Notes: generated by a model not told the origin, from the letters alone. DNA of 64,000 nucleotides from Meiothermus hypogaeus (GCF_003574035.1 NZ_QWKY01000005.1:31846-95845); one strand, 5' to 3'; shown: positions 8,228 to 17,657, counted from the first letter of the stretch. Numbers and translations: made by a program.

Positions 8228-11200
8228 TCAGGGAGTAACGTTTGGATGAAATGCGTACCATTGCCAGAATCCATCTTTCAGCTCCGGATACTCCTTCAGG
8301 CTCCCGGATAGGGCCTGCAAGCCCTGCTCTGCCAAGCGTTGCTGGTCCAGGGCCTGGCTCAAATCCCCCCGGGCACGCAAGGCCACCATCACTGCCTGGC
8401 GCAGCGAGAGCTTTTCCAGCGGGGGTATCCCTTGGACCTCCAGCAGCTCGAGGCCTTTTTGCAGGTCTTCGGGGGAAACCCGCCCCAGCCGGGCCTGGGC
8501 CCAAAGCCGAACGCTCCAGAGTTGCGAGGTGGTGGTGGGGTCGTCGGAGTGTGCATCCTGCACGGCCTGCAAAGCCAATGCCGGTTGGTTCAGCTTCAGC
8601 CGGGCCAGCCCTTCCACCCAGGACATGCGCGGGGGGTTCAGAAAGTCGGATAGGCGGGGCTCCTGGGAGAGCCGCTCGAGCCGCTTTAGGGCCTGTTCGG
8701 GCTGCCCCAGCGAGACCTCGCAGCGGGCCAGGTGGGTCTCGACCCAGGGCACTCGGCCCCACAGCCCCAGTTCCCGTGTGGACTCGGCCGCGGAGGCCAG
8801 CATGGCCGCCGCCTCGGCGGGCCGGCCCAGCCAGTGCAGGTCGTCGGCCAGCACCACCTGGTAGAAGAGGGCGTCGGCCTGGTGCCCGCTTTGCTGGCTG
8901 AGTTCCAGGGCCTGGGATACCGCCCGGTAAGCGGCCCCCAGCGCCCCTCGGTACCAGTGCACCAGGCTCAGGTTGTTGAGAAACTTGGCCTCCATCTCGG
9001 GGTTTTGCGGCTCGCGGGCGCTTTGCAGGCCCTCCTCGAGGGGGCCCAGGGCGGCCTCGAAGTTGCTGCGCTGGTAGTGGATGGCAAACAGGTTCAAAAG
9101 GGCATAGCGCAGCAGGGTCACGTCCCCTACCTCCCTGGCCTCGGCAATGGCCTGTTCGGCCAGCTGCACCGCCTGCTCGTAGTGTCCCTGGGCCGCGGTG
9201 AAGGTGGCGGCGTTTTGCAGGGCGTTGTTCTGCCCGGTGCGGCTGCCCAGGGCCTGGGCCAGGCTTCGCTCGGCTTCGGTGTAGCGCAGGGCGGCTTCCA
9301 GGTGGCCCTGGCGGTAGGCGAAAATGCTCAGCCAGTCGTAAATGTCCAGGGTAAGAAGATCCTGCGGCAGGTGGGTAAGGGCCTGTTGTAAACGGGATTC
9401 GGCGGCCCTGAGATCGCCCATCGCCGCCAGGGCCCGGCCCCCCAGATAATGCGCCTGGCCCGATAGCGCAGGAGGCAGAGGCTGGTCCTGCAGCGCCAAG
9501 TTCGCCTGCTGCAAGGCTTCGGCGTACCGTGCGGAAAGCAGGTGGAGCTCGGCCCAGCCCAGCCGGGTTTCGGCTTGCAAGGCGGTATCTCCCAGTTGTG
9601 AGGCCAGTTGTTGCATGTGGCTTAGCGCCTCGGCCCAGGGGACGCGTTCGTCCAGGGTTTTCCAGAGCCGGGCCTGTTCGCGCCGAATTTCGAAGGCCAC
9701 CCGGCCCTCTGCGCCGTCTGCCAGGGCTTTCTGGTACTGCTCGAGGGCCTCCCGGTGGGCATAGATCCGCACCGCGGCCTCGGCGGCCCGGATGCGCCAG
9801 GGGATGGCCGCTTGAGGTTTTCCACCTTCCTCCCAGTGCTCGGCAATGCGGGCGGGGTTGCCGCTTTGCCTTTCTAAGCCCTGGGCCAGCTTGCGATGCA
9901 ACAACTGCCTGCGCTGGGCACCCAAACCCTCCCGGATCGAGCGCCGCACCAGATCGTGGCTAAAGGCGTAGCCGGGCCCCTGCGGCTGGAGCAGATTCGC
10001 AGCCAGGGCTTGCTCCAGGGCCTCCAGGCTCTCCCACTCCGAAAGGGCGGTGGCCCCTTCCAACTCTTCCAGGCCAAAACCATCGCCCGCCAGGCTGGCC
10101 GCCTCCAGAAGCCGCTGGGGTGCAGCCCCCAGCCCCTGCAGGCGGCGGGCCACCGCCTCCTGCACCGAGGCGGGCAAAGGCAGCTCGCGGTAGTCCCTGG
10201 TCTCCTGGTCGTAGGGGGTGCGCCAGCCCTCGGGGCCCACCTGCAGCGCCCCCGAATCGAACAAAGCTTTGAGGGTTTCCAGTACGAACAGCGGGTTGCC
10301 CCCGGTGGCCTGGTGCAGGCGCTGGGTGAAGCGAATCGCGCCGCTCGAGCCCGATAAGGCCCGCACCAGCCGCAGGAGGTCGGTCTCAGAGAGCGGCTTC
10401 AGCTCAATCAGGATGGCCTGACCCTGAAGGACCTGTTGCTGGATGGTCTGTAGGATGAGGGGGTTCAGCTCTTCCCGCCGGAAGGCCACCAGAGGGTGCA
10501 GCACCCCCTCGGGCAGCAGCCGCCCCAGGGCGTAGGCGGCCACCTCGTTGCTGGCGGCATCCTGCACGAACTGCAAGTCGTCGGTCACGATGCTCCGCAC
10601 GCCTCGCCGCCCCAGGGCCCGGATCACCTCGGTGATGGCCTCCAACAGACGCAGCTTGCCCTCCGGGGTGGTGATGGGAGGTGGCGCATCTTCCAGCTCG
10701 GGCACAAGCCGGGCAAGCTCCCGCCGTGCCCAGGGGGGAAGCTCCAGGCCGGGAAACTGGGCCAAGGACTGGCGAATGGCCCGGGTGTAGAAGGCGTAGG
10801 GGATGCCGCTATCGCCGGGCTGGGCTTGCAGGAGAAACAAGGGGCCCTTGTGCCGGGCAAACTCCTGCATCAGCCGGGTCTTGCCCACCCCCGCTGGCCC
10901 GCAGAGGTAGATGGCTTGCCCGGCCGCCCAGGCGGCTTCCATACGGGCCCACTCGGCCTCGCGCCCGATCAGGGGAGGGTCAAGCGCGAGGCCCATACCG
11001 GTCGGTGCAGGCGGGGGTGGGGGAGCGGCAAGGGTTCCCTGCTCGATCTGGCGGGCCAGTTCCAGGGTCTCGGGCAGTGGTTCTAGGTGTAATTCGTGCC
11101 GGAGCAGATCTTTCAGCCGGGCAAAGCGGGCCAGCGCAGCCTCCCGCTCGCCCAGCAGGGCGTGCAGCCGCATGGCCTCGCGGTGGTGCAGTTCTTGCAG

Positions 11201-11731
11201 TTCGTCTTCGCGCAGGAGCCCCAGCCGCGCCGAGAGGGCCCCCCGCAGGTCGTGAGCGGCCTCGAGGCGTTCAGCTTGCCTTTGCAGGGCCTCGCGCCAC
11301 AGGTGGGCCAGTTCTTCGCGCCGGGCCTCGAGCCATTCGGCAAAGCCCTCCGCGCCCGAAAGCTCCAGCCCATCCAGCAACGGCCCCCGGTAGAGGGCCA
11401 GGGCGGGCTCGAGTTCCCCTTCCTTCAGATGCGCCCGGAACGCGGCCACATCGGTCTGGATAGGCCCCAGTTGCAGCAGGTCGCGGTCTGTTTGCAGCAG
11501 GGTTGCAATAGGCGTATGCCGCAGCCGGTTGAGCTCGCGCCGCAGGTTGCTCCGGGCGGTGGCCTCATCCTGCTCGCTCCAGAACAGCCCGGCCAGCTTG
11601 CTCCGGGGGGTGGGGCCTTCCAGGGCCAGATAGGCCAGCAGCCCCAACAGCTTACGCGTGGGCAGCGCCAGCGGCCTTCCCGCCTGCTCCACCACAGGCG
11701 CTCCCAGCAAACGCAGACGAACCCCGGACAT
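8228..11731 (-). CDS. SARP-family regulator: BTAD, AAA ATPase and TPR
   Basis: A 1167-aa regulator. Residues 1-95 form the OmpR-type winged helix (VRLRLLGAPVVEQAGRPLAL..RKLLGLLAYLALEG). A bacterial transcriptional activation domain follows to about 250. Then comes an AAA/STAND-type ATPase with Walker A CGPAGVGKT near residue 283 and SIVTDDLQFV as the Walker B region. The C-terminal 550 residues are TPR-like helices. This is the usual domain order for AfsR/SARP-like regulators. A TACCCT box lies about 12 nt before the ATG, consistent with a very short 5-prime leader. It is followed on the same strand by nothing until the long-form element at 7891-8164. Target genes cannot be read from sequence. 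Confidence 0.88.
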   Translation of the reverse strand: MSGVRLRLLGAPVVEQAGRPLALPTRKLLGLLAYLALEGPTPRSKLAGLFWSEQDEATARSNLRRELNRLRHTPIATLLQTDRDLLQLGPIQTDVAAFRAHLKEGELEPALALYRGPLLDGLELSGAEGFAEWLEARREELAHLWREALQRQAERLEAAHDLRGALSARLGLLREDELQELHHREAMRLHALLGEREAALARFARLKDLLRHELHLEPLPETLELARQIEQGTLAAPPPPPAPTGMGLALDPPLIGREAEWARMEAAWAAGQAIYLCGPAGVGKTRLMQEFARHKGPLFLLQAQPGDSGIPYAFYTRAIRQSLAQFPGLELPPWARRELARLVPELEDAPPPITTPEGKLRLLEAITEVIRALGRRGVRSIVTDDLQFVQDAASNEVAAYALGRLLPEGVLHPLVAFRREELNPLILQTIQQQVLQGQAILIELKPLSETDLLRLVRALSGSSGAIRFTQRLHQATGGNPLFVLETLKALFDSGALQVGPEGWRTPYDQETRDYRELPLPASVQEAVARRLQGLGAAPQRLLEAASLAGDGFGLEELEGATALSEWESLEALEQALAANLLQPQGPGYAFSHDLVRRSIREGLGAQRRQLLHRKLAQGLERQSGNPARIAEHWEEGGKPQAAIPWRIRAAEAAVRIYAHREALEQYQKALADGAEGRVAFEIRREQARLWKTLDERVPWAEALSHMQQLASQLGDTALQAETRLGWAELHLLSARYAEALQQANLALQDQPLPPALSGQAHYLGGRALAAMGDLRAAESRLQQALTHLPQDLLTLDIYDWLSIFAYRQGHLEAALRYTEAERSLAQALGSRTGQNNALQNAATFTAAQGHYEQAVQLAEQAIAEAREVGDVTLLRYALLNLFAIHYQRSNFEAALGPLEEGLQSAREPQNPEMEAKFLNNLSLVHWYRGALGAAYRAVSQALELSQQSGHQADALFYQVVLADDLHWLGRPAEAAAMLASAAESTRELGLWGRVPWVETHLARCEVSLGQPEQALKRLERLSQEPRLSDFLNPPRMSWVEGLARLKLNQPALALQAVQDAHSDDPTTTSQLWSVRLWAQARLGRVSPEDLQKGLELLEVQGIPPLEKLSLRQAVMVALRARGDLSQALDQQRLAEQGLQALSGSLKEYPELKDGFWQWYAFHPNVTP

Positions 11732-11802
11732 AGTTTGTTTTCAGGGTAACCCACACGACGTCATGAAGCTGTTATGACCTGTCTCCACCATATCTGGGCT
11801 AC

Positions 11803-12588
11803 TCAAGCCCCCATGCCAGAGAACTGCCTGAGCCCCTTGCGCCACAGCCAGCGGTTGATTATCCAGAACACCGCGAACCAGACCCCCAGCACCAAAAACC
11901 CCTGGGCCACACTGCCCGTTACCGGCAGCCCCGCAAACAGCGCCGCCGGGAAGTAGACCAGGTAGGGAAACGGTGTGAGGAGTGCAATACTGCGGACGGC
12001 TTCGGGGAAAACCGACAGGGGCGCAATCAGACCCGAAAGAAAGAGATAGGCCATAAACCACAGCTCCTCCACGGCGGCCCCGCGCTCGGTCCAGAAGCAA
12101 AGCATGGCGAATGTGTACTGCATCAGGAAGCGCAATAGAAAAGCGGCCACCGAGGCCAACAGCCCCAACACCGCCCCTTCCACCTCGGGCACGAAGCGGG
12201 CCTGCGGATAGACCACCAGAAAAACCGCCACAATGATGAGCCCAAAGGGCAGCCGGGTCAGACGCTCGGCCACATGCTGCATCAGGTGATCCCAGCCAGG
12301 GTCAATGGGCTTTAGCAGCTTGAAGGAGAGCCGCCCCTGCACCACGTCGTCCTGAAACTCCCAGATCACCCACACGATGGTGAGCTGGCGCACCAGGAAC
12401 ACGCATAGAAAATAGCGGGCGAATTCCTGCGCCGAAAGCGCGAAACGGCCCCCTTCGGCGGCCTGGGTCCAGACCCCCATCAGGATCAGGGGCAGCATGG
12501 CCGAGAGCGACCAGAGCAGCACCTCGGCGCGGTATTCCAGAAAGTAGGCATACCATACCGTCAGGAGGGCACGCAGCTTGCGAAGCAC
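11803..12588 (-). CDS. ABC-2 type transporter permease
   Basis: 261 aa, about six predicted membrane segments (for example LWSLSAMLPLILMGVW, LIIVAVFLVV, LLASVAAFLLRFL, YLFLSGLIAPLSVF, FLVLGVWFAVFWII). The pattern and the PLSVFPEAVRSIALLTPFPYLVYFPAALFAG stretch fit the ABC-2 permeases of the COG4587/COG3694 kind, often the export half of a lipid, drug or peptide pump. Such permeases normally sit beside an ATPase and a second permease; none is adjacent here, so this is an orphan or the partners are elsewhere. The start is GTG at 12588. It is 28 bp downstream of the universal stress protein gene on the same strand. Confidence 0.78.
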   Translation of the reverse strand: MLRKLRALLTVWYAYFLEYRAEVLLWSLSAMLPLILMGVWTQAAEGGRFALSAQEFARYFLCVFLVRQLTIVWVIWEFQDDVVQGRLSFKLLKPIDPGWDHLMQHVAERLTRLPFGLIIVAVFLVVYPQARFVPEVEGAVLGLLASVAAFLLRFLMQYTFAMLCFWTERGAAVEELWFMAYLFLSGLIAPLSVFPEAVRSIALLTPFPYLVYFPAALFAGLPVTGSVAQGFLVLGVWFAVFWIINRWLWRKGLRQFSGMGA

Positions 12589-12616
12589 CCCTCTAGTTTA
12601 CGACGGTATTTCTGGG

Positions 12617-13051
12617 TCACTTGCTCCGCAGCACCAGCACCGGCTTGTCCGAGCGATGCAACACCGCCTCCGTCACCGAGCCCAGCATGAAGCGATCCAG
12701 CCCACTGCGCCCGTGGGTGCCCATCACGATCAGGTCGTGGTTCTTGGCTTCGGCCAGGATGGCGTCTACCGGCTTGGCCTCAACCAGCTTGGTCTCGGCC
12801 TCGACCCCGGCGGTCTGGGCCAGCTCGGCGGCCTTGCTGAGGGCTTCGCTCCCTACCCGCTTGAGGTCTTCGATCAGCTCGAGGCCATAGGGCACGCTCT
12901 CGGGGCTAATCCACAGGGTCGAACTGATGTTCTCCACCGCATACAAGAACGTCACACTGGCCCCCATGCTCTTGGCGACCTCCAGGCCTTCCGTAATGGC
13001 CTTCTGGCTGCAAGCACTACCATCGGTGGGCATCAGGATTTTTTTGTACAT
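12617..13051 (-). CDS. Universal stress protein, UspA family
   Basis: 144 aa, one Usp domain, full length. The N-terminal KKILMPTDGS has the conserved Asp. The C-terminal GTHGRSGLDRFMLGSVTEAVL is the G-2X-G-9X-G-S/T nucleotide-binding signature, so it probably binds ATP. It is cytoplasmic; members help survival during starvation, oxidative or heat stress by mechanisms that vary between proteins. A strong Shine-Dalgarno sequence (AAGGAGG) precedes the ATG. The ABC-2 permease follows by 28 bp and may be cotranscribed, with no known functional link. Confidence 0.92.
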   Translation of the reverse strand: MYKKILMPTDGSACSQKAITEGLEVAKSMGASVTFLYAVENISSTLWISPESVPYGLELIEDLKRVGSEALSKAAELAQTAGVEAETKLVEAKPVDAILAEAKNHDLIVMGTHGRSGLDRFMLGSVTEAVLHRSDKPVLVLRSK

Positions 13052-13283
13052 TACGCCCTCCTTGTCCTTCTGACTCTAATCTAGCCTTCGTCTGTCAGGA
13101 CGAAAGCCCCTGCGGAAGATTCCATAAGTAACGCTCCTGTACCACCGCGTAACGCCCTCTATTTTGGGCCAAAAACCCGATAAACACAAGAGAATTACTC
13201 TTTCTGTCTGTCAAGCGCAAATAACCAAAATTAACGTAACAGTCCGCTGGTTGAGAAGCCCGATCAGCCCGCTCAAGACCTCC

Positions 13284-13289
13284 TACAAT
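13284..13289 (+). promoter_or_regulatory. Likely -10 box for leaderless pilT transcription
   Basis: TACAAT lies 11 bp before the ATG at 13301, a spacing that would put transcription start at or close to the start codon. No good -35 is seen at 17 bp. There is no Shine-Dalgarno sequence before the ATG. Confidence 0.5.
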
Positions 13290-13300
13290 CGCATTTGCCT

Positions 13301-14413
13301 ATGACCTTTCCAGAACTGCTTGCCAATCTAGTTGCCCGGGGGGTTTCCGACATCCACATGCACGTGGGGTTGCCCCTGATGGCCCGCCTGCACGGCAAAC
13401 TTGGCCCCATCACCCAAAGCCCCCTCACGCCCCAGTACACTGCCGCGCTGGTTGATATGATGTGCAACGAGCGGCAAAAAGCCATTTTTGCCGAACGCAA
13501 CCAGGTAGACCTGGCCTACTCGGTGCAGGGGGTGGCCCGCTTCCGCGTCAACCTGTTCCGCCAGCGTGGCTCGGTAAGCTGCGTGATGCGGGTGGTCAAC
13601 TCCGACGAGAGCAAGCTCAAGATTGTCTCGCTGCCCCAGGAAACCATCAACTACTTCCGTGACAAGGAAAAGGGCCTGGTGTTGGTAACCGGCCCCACCG
13701 GCTCGGGCAAGTCCACCACCCTGGCCCGTATCCTCGATGAGATTAACCAGCACCACGCCAAAATGATCGTGACCCTGGAAGACCCCATCGAATACCTGCA
13801 CCGGGGCAAAAATTCCATCGTGGTGCAGCGCGAGATCGGTCAGGATGCTCCCAGCTTCAAGGATGGGCTGGTAGCGGCCATGCGCCAGGACCCCGACGTG
13901 ATCATGATCGGCGAGATTCGCGACCACGCCACGGCGGCAGCAGCCCTGGAAGCGGCCCAGACCGGCCACCTGGTCTTCTCCACGCTGCACACCCTCGATA
14001 CCGTGCGCACCGTCAACCGCGTGCTCGACCTCTTCCCCCCCCACGAGCGCGAGGTAGCCCGCATCCTCTTTGCCGAGTCGCTGGTGGGCATTGTCTCCCA
14101 GCGCTTGCTGCCCAGCAAGCAGGGTGGGCGGGTTTGTGCAATGGAAATCCTCAAGGGCAACCTGCGCATCCGCGACCTGATCAAAGACCCCGACCGCACC
14201 AACGAAATCTACGAGGCCCTCAAGGATTCGTCGCTCGATGGGATGCAGACCTTCGACGACCACCTCGCCGAGCTTTACGCCCGCGACCAGATTGACCTGG
14301 AAACTGCCCTGGCCCATGCCACCAGCGCCCAGTACGTCAAGGTGAAAGCCCTGCAAATCAATGCGGCCCGCCAGACCTTGATTGACGAATCGGTTGTGCA
14401 GCACGGTAACTGA
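13301..14413 (+). CDS. pilT: Type IV pilus retraction ATPase PilT
   Basis: 370 aa from the ATG at 13301; a TTG at 13295 in the same frame is less likely. It has an N-terminal PAS-like domain (SDIHMHVGLPLMARLHGKLGP) and a C-terminal RecA-like motor: Walker A GPTGSGKSTT near residue 135, Asp box VTLEDPIEY, Walker B VIMIGEIRD and His box TGHLVFSTLHT. The hexamer acts at the cytoplasmic base of type IV pili and powers depolymerisation, which drives twitching and DNA uptake. The AIRAGRE-type motif seen in classic PilT is not present, so a second PilT-like (PilU-type) role cannot be excluded. No other pilus gene is nearby. A hairpin terminator follows. Confidence 0.9.
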   Translation: MTFPELLANLVARGVSDIHMHVGLPLMARLHGKLGPITQSPLTPQYTAALVDMMCNERQKAIFAERNQVDLAYSVQGVARFRVNLFRQRGSVSCVMRVVNSDESKLKIVSLPQETINYFRDKEKGLVLVTGPTGSGKSTTLARILDEINQHHAKMIVTLEDPIEYLHRGKNSIVVQREIGQDAPSFKDGLVAAMRQDPDVIMIGEIRDHATAAAALEAAQTGHLVFSTLHTLDTVRTVNRVLDLFPPHEREVARILFAESLVGIVSQRLLPSKQGGRVCAMEILKGNLRIRDLIKDPDRTNEIYEALKDSSLDGMQTFDDHLAELYARDQIDLETALAHATSAQYVKVKALQINAARQTLIDESVVQHGN

Positions 14414-14434
14414 AAACTGCAACCCTACCAGGTG

Positions 14435-14456
14435 CCCACCCCGGTTTCGGGGTGGG
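14435..14456 (+). terminator. Hairpin terminator after pilT
   Basis: CCCACCCC and GGGGTGGG pair across GGTTTC and are followed by TTATATCTT. It lies 21 bp after the pilT stop. Confidence 0.6.
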
Positions 14457-14475
14457 TTATATCTTGGGGTGGGTT

Positions 14476-14750
14476 ATACCGGATTCAAAAGGACAGTCTA
14501 CAAAGCCAAAAAACCCCATAAGCTGTCTTTTTGAATCCTCGAGCACACCCCTCCCTTGAGTACCGGCGTTAGCCGGGGGCCGATGGCCCTTCACTGACGG
14601 TCGGCGAAGAAAGCGTCTCCCTTTCCAAGGGGCGGTATCGCCCTCCGCTACGCGGATAACTTCCAAGGGGCGGTATCGCCCTCCGCTACGCGGATAACTT
14701 CGGCCCGGTTGATTCGTTACCGAACGGTAACGAATCAACCGAATCTTGGC
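14476..14750 (-). mobile_element. MITE-like element, long form, copy 2 (reverse orientation)
   Basis: Same architecture as 7891-8164 but inverted: ATACCGGATTC at the left edge, two 38-bp tandem units, then a distal hairpin with the alternative arms GGTTGATTCGTTACC/GGTAACGAATCAACC. The far end (GAATCTTGGCAG) has lost the terminal repeat, so this is probably an older copy. It fills most of the gap between pilT and the next gene. Confidence 0.8.
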
Positions 14751-14837
14751 AGGACATCTTGCCCCAGTGTTTTGAGGCATAATTTCAGCAGAATCCCAGG
14801 CTGTTTCTCTTGCGCTCAGCTATTCGGGAGGTGTCCC

Positions 14838-16922
14838 GTGAAAACCATGCGTGTCATAACCAGGCTGCTGGTGGCCTTGTGGTTTTTGGCCGGCTGGGTG
14901 CAGCTTCCTGCCCTGGCACAACTGCCACTTTGGCCCAGCCTCGAGCAGCTCCTGCAAGGAGAGCCGCCCATTACCACCAGCCTGAACGACGCCGTGACCG
15001 ATGTTCCTTTTTTGGACGATTTCAACCCCACGGGCTTTGTGGGTATCTCGGCCTTGCCTAGAGGCCCCCAGCAAGGGTTTGTACTGCGGCCAGGACTCTT
15101 TGCTTTCGAGGCCCAGAGCTATTGTTTGAACGCAGGGGCCTATGCCCCTAGCAAGGGGGATGGCTATGTCTATGCCCCGCTCAAGGGTGCCCGGGCCGGG
15201 GTCATTGCCAGCTTGCTGCGCCGCTCGGTGGAGCGGCCCGAGATTGCCCAGCGCGACATTCAGGCGCTTATCTGGGCCATTCTCTCGCGCACCCGCCTGA
15301 GCGACATGTCCCCGCGCATGCTGGCGGTGGCGACCCAGTTACTCACCCCCCAGGAGATGTTCGAGGTGAATGGGGGTGCTCTGGGCCTGATTCCCGAAAG
15401 CTTGCTGCGGCAGATGATGGCCCGGCTGCCCCAGCCCATCCAGCAACTGCTGGAAGCCGAGGCCCGGCTGCGTTCGCTTTTGACCCAAGCCAACACCACC
15501 TTCGAGCAGCTCGAGCGGGCCGCCGTGCGCTTTGGGGTGGCCCCTCGGGGCGAGGGCAGCCGGGAGATACCAGAGGGGCGCTGGTCGTATCACCCCGACG
15601 GCTACTTTATCCGCTACTTCCCCAGCGGCTACTCCCACACGCGTGTGGAGCTATACGTACCCGAAGCCCTCGAGGTGCGCCAGGATGCCCTGGGCCGGAT
15701 TATCTCGATTGCCGATGCATACGGCAACCGCATCGAAACCACCTACGACGACGCCATTCCTCCGCTGACTATTGCAGGCGATGCGGGTATCCAAGGGTAT
15801 GCATTTCGCTCGATACGTTTTGTGCAAAGTTTAGAAATCCCTCCTGAAATGGCTATGGCGTTGGAGTTCACCTGGGAGAACCGAGGTTGGACGTTGCTGG
15901 GCCTGCCCGCAGGGGCGGGCTTACCGGATTCACCCTTAGACAGCTATAAAGATGCAGCGGAGCGCTATCGCTGGGCGATAGAGCATCTGCGTCAGATTAA
16001 GCGGATCGACCAGGTCTTCAGAGTGCAGGGGGAGCCTCGAGTGCTGGTAGATTTGGGTCTGTACACTCGAGCCCTAAAGCAAGTCCTCCAGCAAAGCCAG
16101 CCCAACGCTCCATCCTGGGCCGAAGAACACCTTGGATTGGCTTATAGGGCCTGGCAGGCTGCCCTGTGCCAGCGGGAAGGGGGCTGCCAGGGTACCCTTG
16201 GGGTGACCTCTGGTCACATCCCGTTGGTGCAGTGGGTTTCGTCCCGTTTGCTGGCCCTATTGCCTACCAGAAATAAGGAACTGGATGGGGGTGTTGCCGC
16301 TCCGGGTAATACGTCCAACCAACGCTTGGCTCAGTCCAACACAGGCAATGATAAGAAAGACGCTTGCCAAACGATCAAAGATGAACTTTTATTGGAGCAA
16401 TTAGCTTTGAATGCCTATAGAAATCCCGATTTGCTGAAGTACGCAACAGATAGAAACCTTGATGACACCGATTACGATGTTGCAGTAAAGAATTACGTGG
16501 CCAGAGTTTGGGATTCTGGTAGAACGCCTTCTTCCCTAACTCCAGAGGATGTAGCTGCGATGTTCACTACACAGCGAACCGAGAGGTTTTTTGGCCCTGC
16601 AATGGCATTCGATCCTCATACGGGTAGTGTCTACTTCAATCAGAGCAAAGAGGGTGAGCCGGATTGGATTCAGATACTTGATATGGATGGGAGGCCCACG
16701 GAGAACTATGCCAAAGCCTCTAAAGCATACGAGGAGAACTACGGGAAGCAAGCTGGTAATACATTGTTCAACGCACATGTAGAGCATGAAAAAGTGCATC
16801 AGCGAAATCGCTGGAAGTATCCGGGTGGGTTCCCCGAAAACCTGAGCAAGAACGAGATAGAAGCTTACCAGAAGTCCGTTGAAATAAAACAACAGGGCCT
16901 CAAACAACTAGGTTGCCCATAA
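14838..16922 (+). CDS. Secreted RHS-like protein with a putative C-terminal metallopeptidase (toxin-like) domain
   Basis: The start is GTG 14838 behind GGGAGGTG; ATG 14847 is an alternative. The extra N-terminus of the open frame lies in the preceding repeat element and is unlikely to be translated. The 694-aa product begins with a signal peptide (ITRLLVALWFLAGWVQLPALA). Residues about 240-310 carry YD-repeat-like sequence (YFIRYFPSGY, DALGRIISIADAYGNRIETTYDD). From about 16300 the DNA is clearly AT-richer. The product there ends with EHEKVHQ, an HExxH zinc motif, and NEIEAYQ about 25 residues later that could give the third ligand. That layout (secreted repeat scaffold plus a compositionally distinct tail) is typical of polymorphic toxins or exported peptidases. 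No immunity gene is seen: rlmB begins 24 bp after the stop. Confidence 0.65.
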   Translation: MKTMRVITRLLVALWFLAGWVQLPALAQLPLWPSLEQLLQGEPPITTSLNDAVTDVPFLDDFNPTGFVGISALPRGPQQGFVLRPGLFAFEAQSYCLNAGAYAPSKGDGYVYAPLKGARAGVIASLLRRSVERPEIAQRDIQALIWAILSRTRLSDMSPRMLAVATQLLTPQEMFEVNGGALGLIPESLLRQMMARLPQPIQQLLEAEARLRSLLTQANTTFEQLERAAVRFGVAPRGEGSREIPEGRWSYHPDGYFIRYFPSGYSHTRVELYVPEALEVRQDALGRIISIADAYGNRIETTYDDAIPPLTIAGDAGIQGYAFRSIRFVQSLEIPPEMAMALEFTWENRGWTLLGLPAGAGLPDSPLDSYKDAAERYRWAIEHLRQIKRIDQVFRVQGEPRVLVDLGLYTRALKQVLQQSQPNAPSWAEEHLGLAYRAWQAALCQREGGCQGTLGVTSGHIPLVQWVSSRLLALLPTRNKELDGGVAAPGNTSNQRLAQSNTGNDKKDACQTIKDELLLEQLALNAYRNPDLLKYATDRNLDDTDYDVAVKNYVARVWDSGRTPSSLTPEDVAAMFTTQRTERFFGPAMAFDPHTGSVYFNQSKEGEPDWIQILDMDGRPTENYAKASKAYEENYGKQAGNTLFNAHVEHEKVHQRNRWKYPGGFPENLSKNEIEAYQKSVEIKQQGLKQLGCP

Positions 16923-16946
16923 GTGGTAGAGGCTTAGACTGTTCCC

Positions 16947-17657
16947 ATGCTGATCTACGGACGCAACCCAGTCTTGGAGGCCCTGCGCGAAGGCCAGGCG
17001 GGGCAGGTCTGGGTCGCCAAAGGTGTGGAAAACTGGCTCTTGAAGGAGCTGGACAAGCTGGGGGCTTCTTACAAACTGGTGCCCCGCATCGAGCTCGACC
17101 AGATGGTGCGGACCACCCAGCACCAGGGGCTGGTGGCCGAGATTGAAGAAGCCACCTATGCCGACCCGGAGGCCCCCTTTCGGCTGGCCCAACAGCGCGG
17201 CGAGCAGGTCTTGCTGGTGGTGCTGGACGGCGTGACCGACCCACGCAACTACGGAGCCCTGATCCGCAGCGCCTTTGCGCTGGGGGCGCATGGGGTCATC
17301 ACCGAAGAGCGCCGCAGTGCGCCCTTATCGGCCCTGGTGCTCAAGGCTTCGGCAGGTACGGCCCGCAAGATTCCCCTGGTGCAGGTCAAGAACATTGCGC
17401 GGCATCTGGAACAAATCAAGCAGCAGGGGGTCTGGGTGTATGGCACCAGCGGCAAAGCCAGCAAGACCATCGCCGAACTGGACTACCGGCGCCCCCTGGC
17501 GATTGTAATTGGCTCAGAAGGCGAGGGTATGCGCCGCCTGGTGACCGAGCACTGCGACGAGCTGGCCAAAATTCCCCTGGCCCAAGGGGCCGAAAGCCTG
17601 AATGCGGCGGTGGCCTTGGGGGTGGTGCTGTATCAGGTGCGGTTGGGACGTGGGTAG
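16947..17657 (+). CDS. rlmB: SpoU-family 23S rRNA (guanosine-2'-O-)-methyltransferase RlmB
   Basis: 236 aa, full length for RlmB/TrmH-type enzymes. An N-terminal substrate-binding domain (LIYGRNPVLEAL) is followed by a knotted SPOUT methyltransferase domain. Motif 1 is LDGVTDPRNYGALIRSA, motif 2 AIVIGSEGEGMRRL and motif 3 IPLAQGAESLNAAVALGVVLYQV. The family transfers methyl from S-adenosylmethionine to a 2-prime hydroxyl of rRNA guanosine. A TAGACT -10 box ends six bases before the ATG and there is no Shine-Dalgarno sequence, so a leaderless transcript is likely. The preceding RHS-like gene ends 24 bp upstream but the link is probably positional only. Confidence 0.88.
   Translation: MLIYGRNPVLEALREGQAGQVWVAKGVENWLLKELDKLGASYKLVPRIELDQMVRTTQHQGLVAEIEEATYADPEAPFRLAQQRGEQVLLVVLDGVTDPRNYGALIRSAFALGAHGVITEERRSAPLSALVLKASAGTARKIPLVQVKNIARHLEQIKQQGVWVYGTSGKASKTIAELDYRRPLAIVIGSEGEGMRRLVTEHCDELAKIPLAQGAESLNAAVALGVVLYQVRLGRG

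Noticed and set aside
14709..14837. N-terminal extension of the RHS-like gene
   Set aside because: The extension is encoded by the end of the MITE-like element; the signal peptide and ribosome-binding site both support the GTG at 14838.
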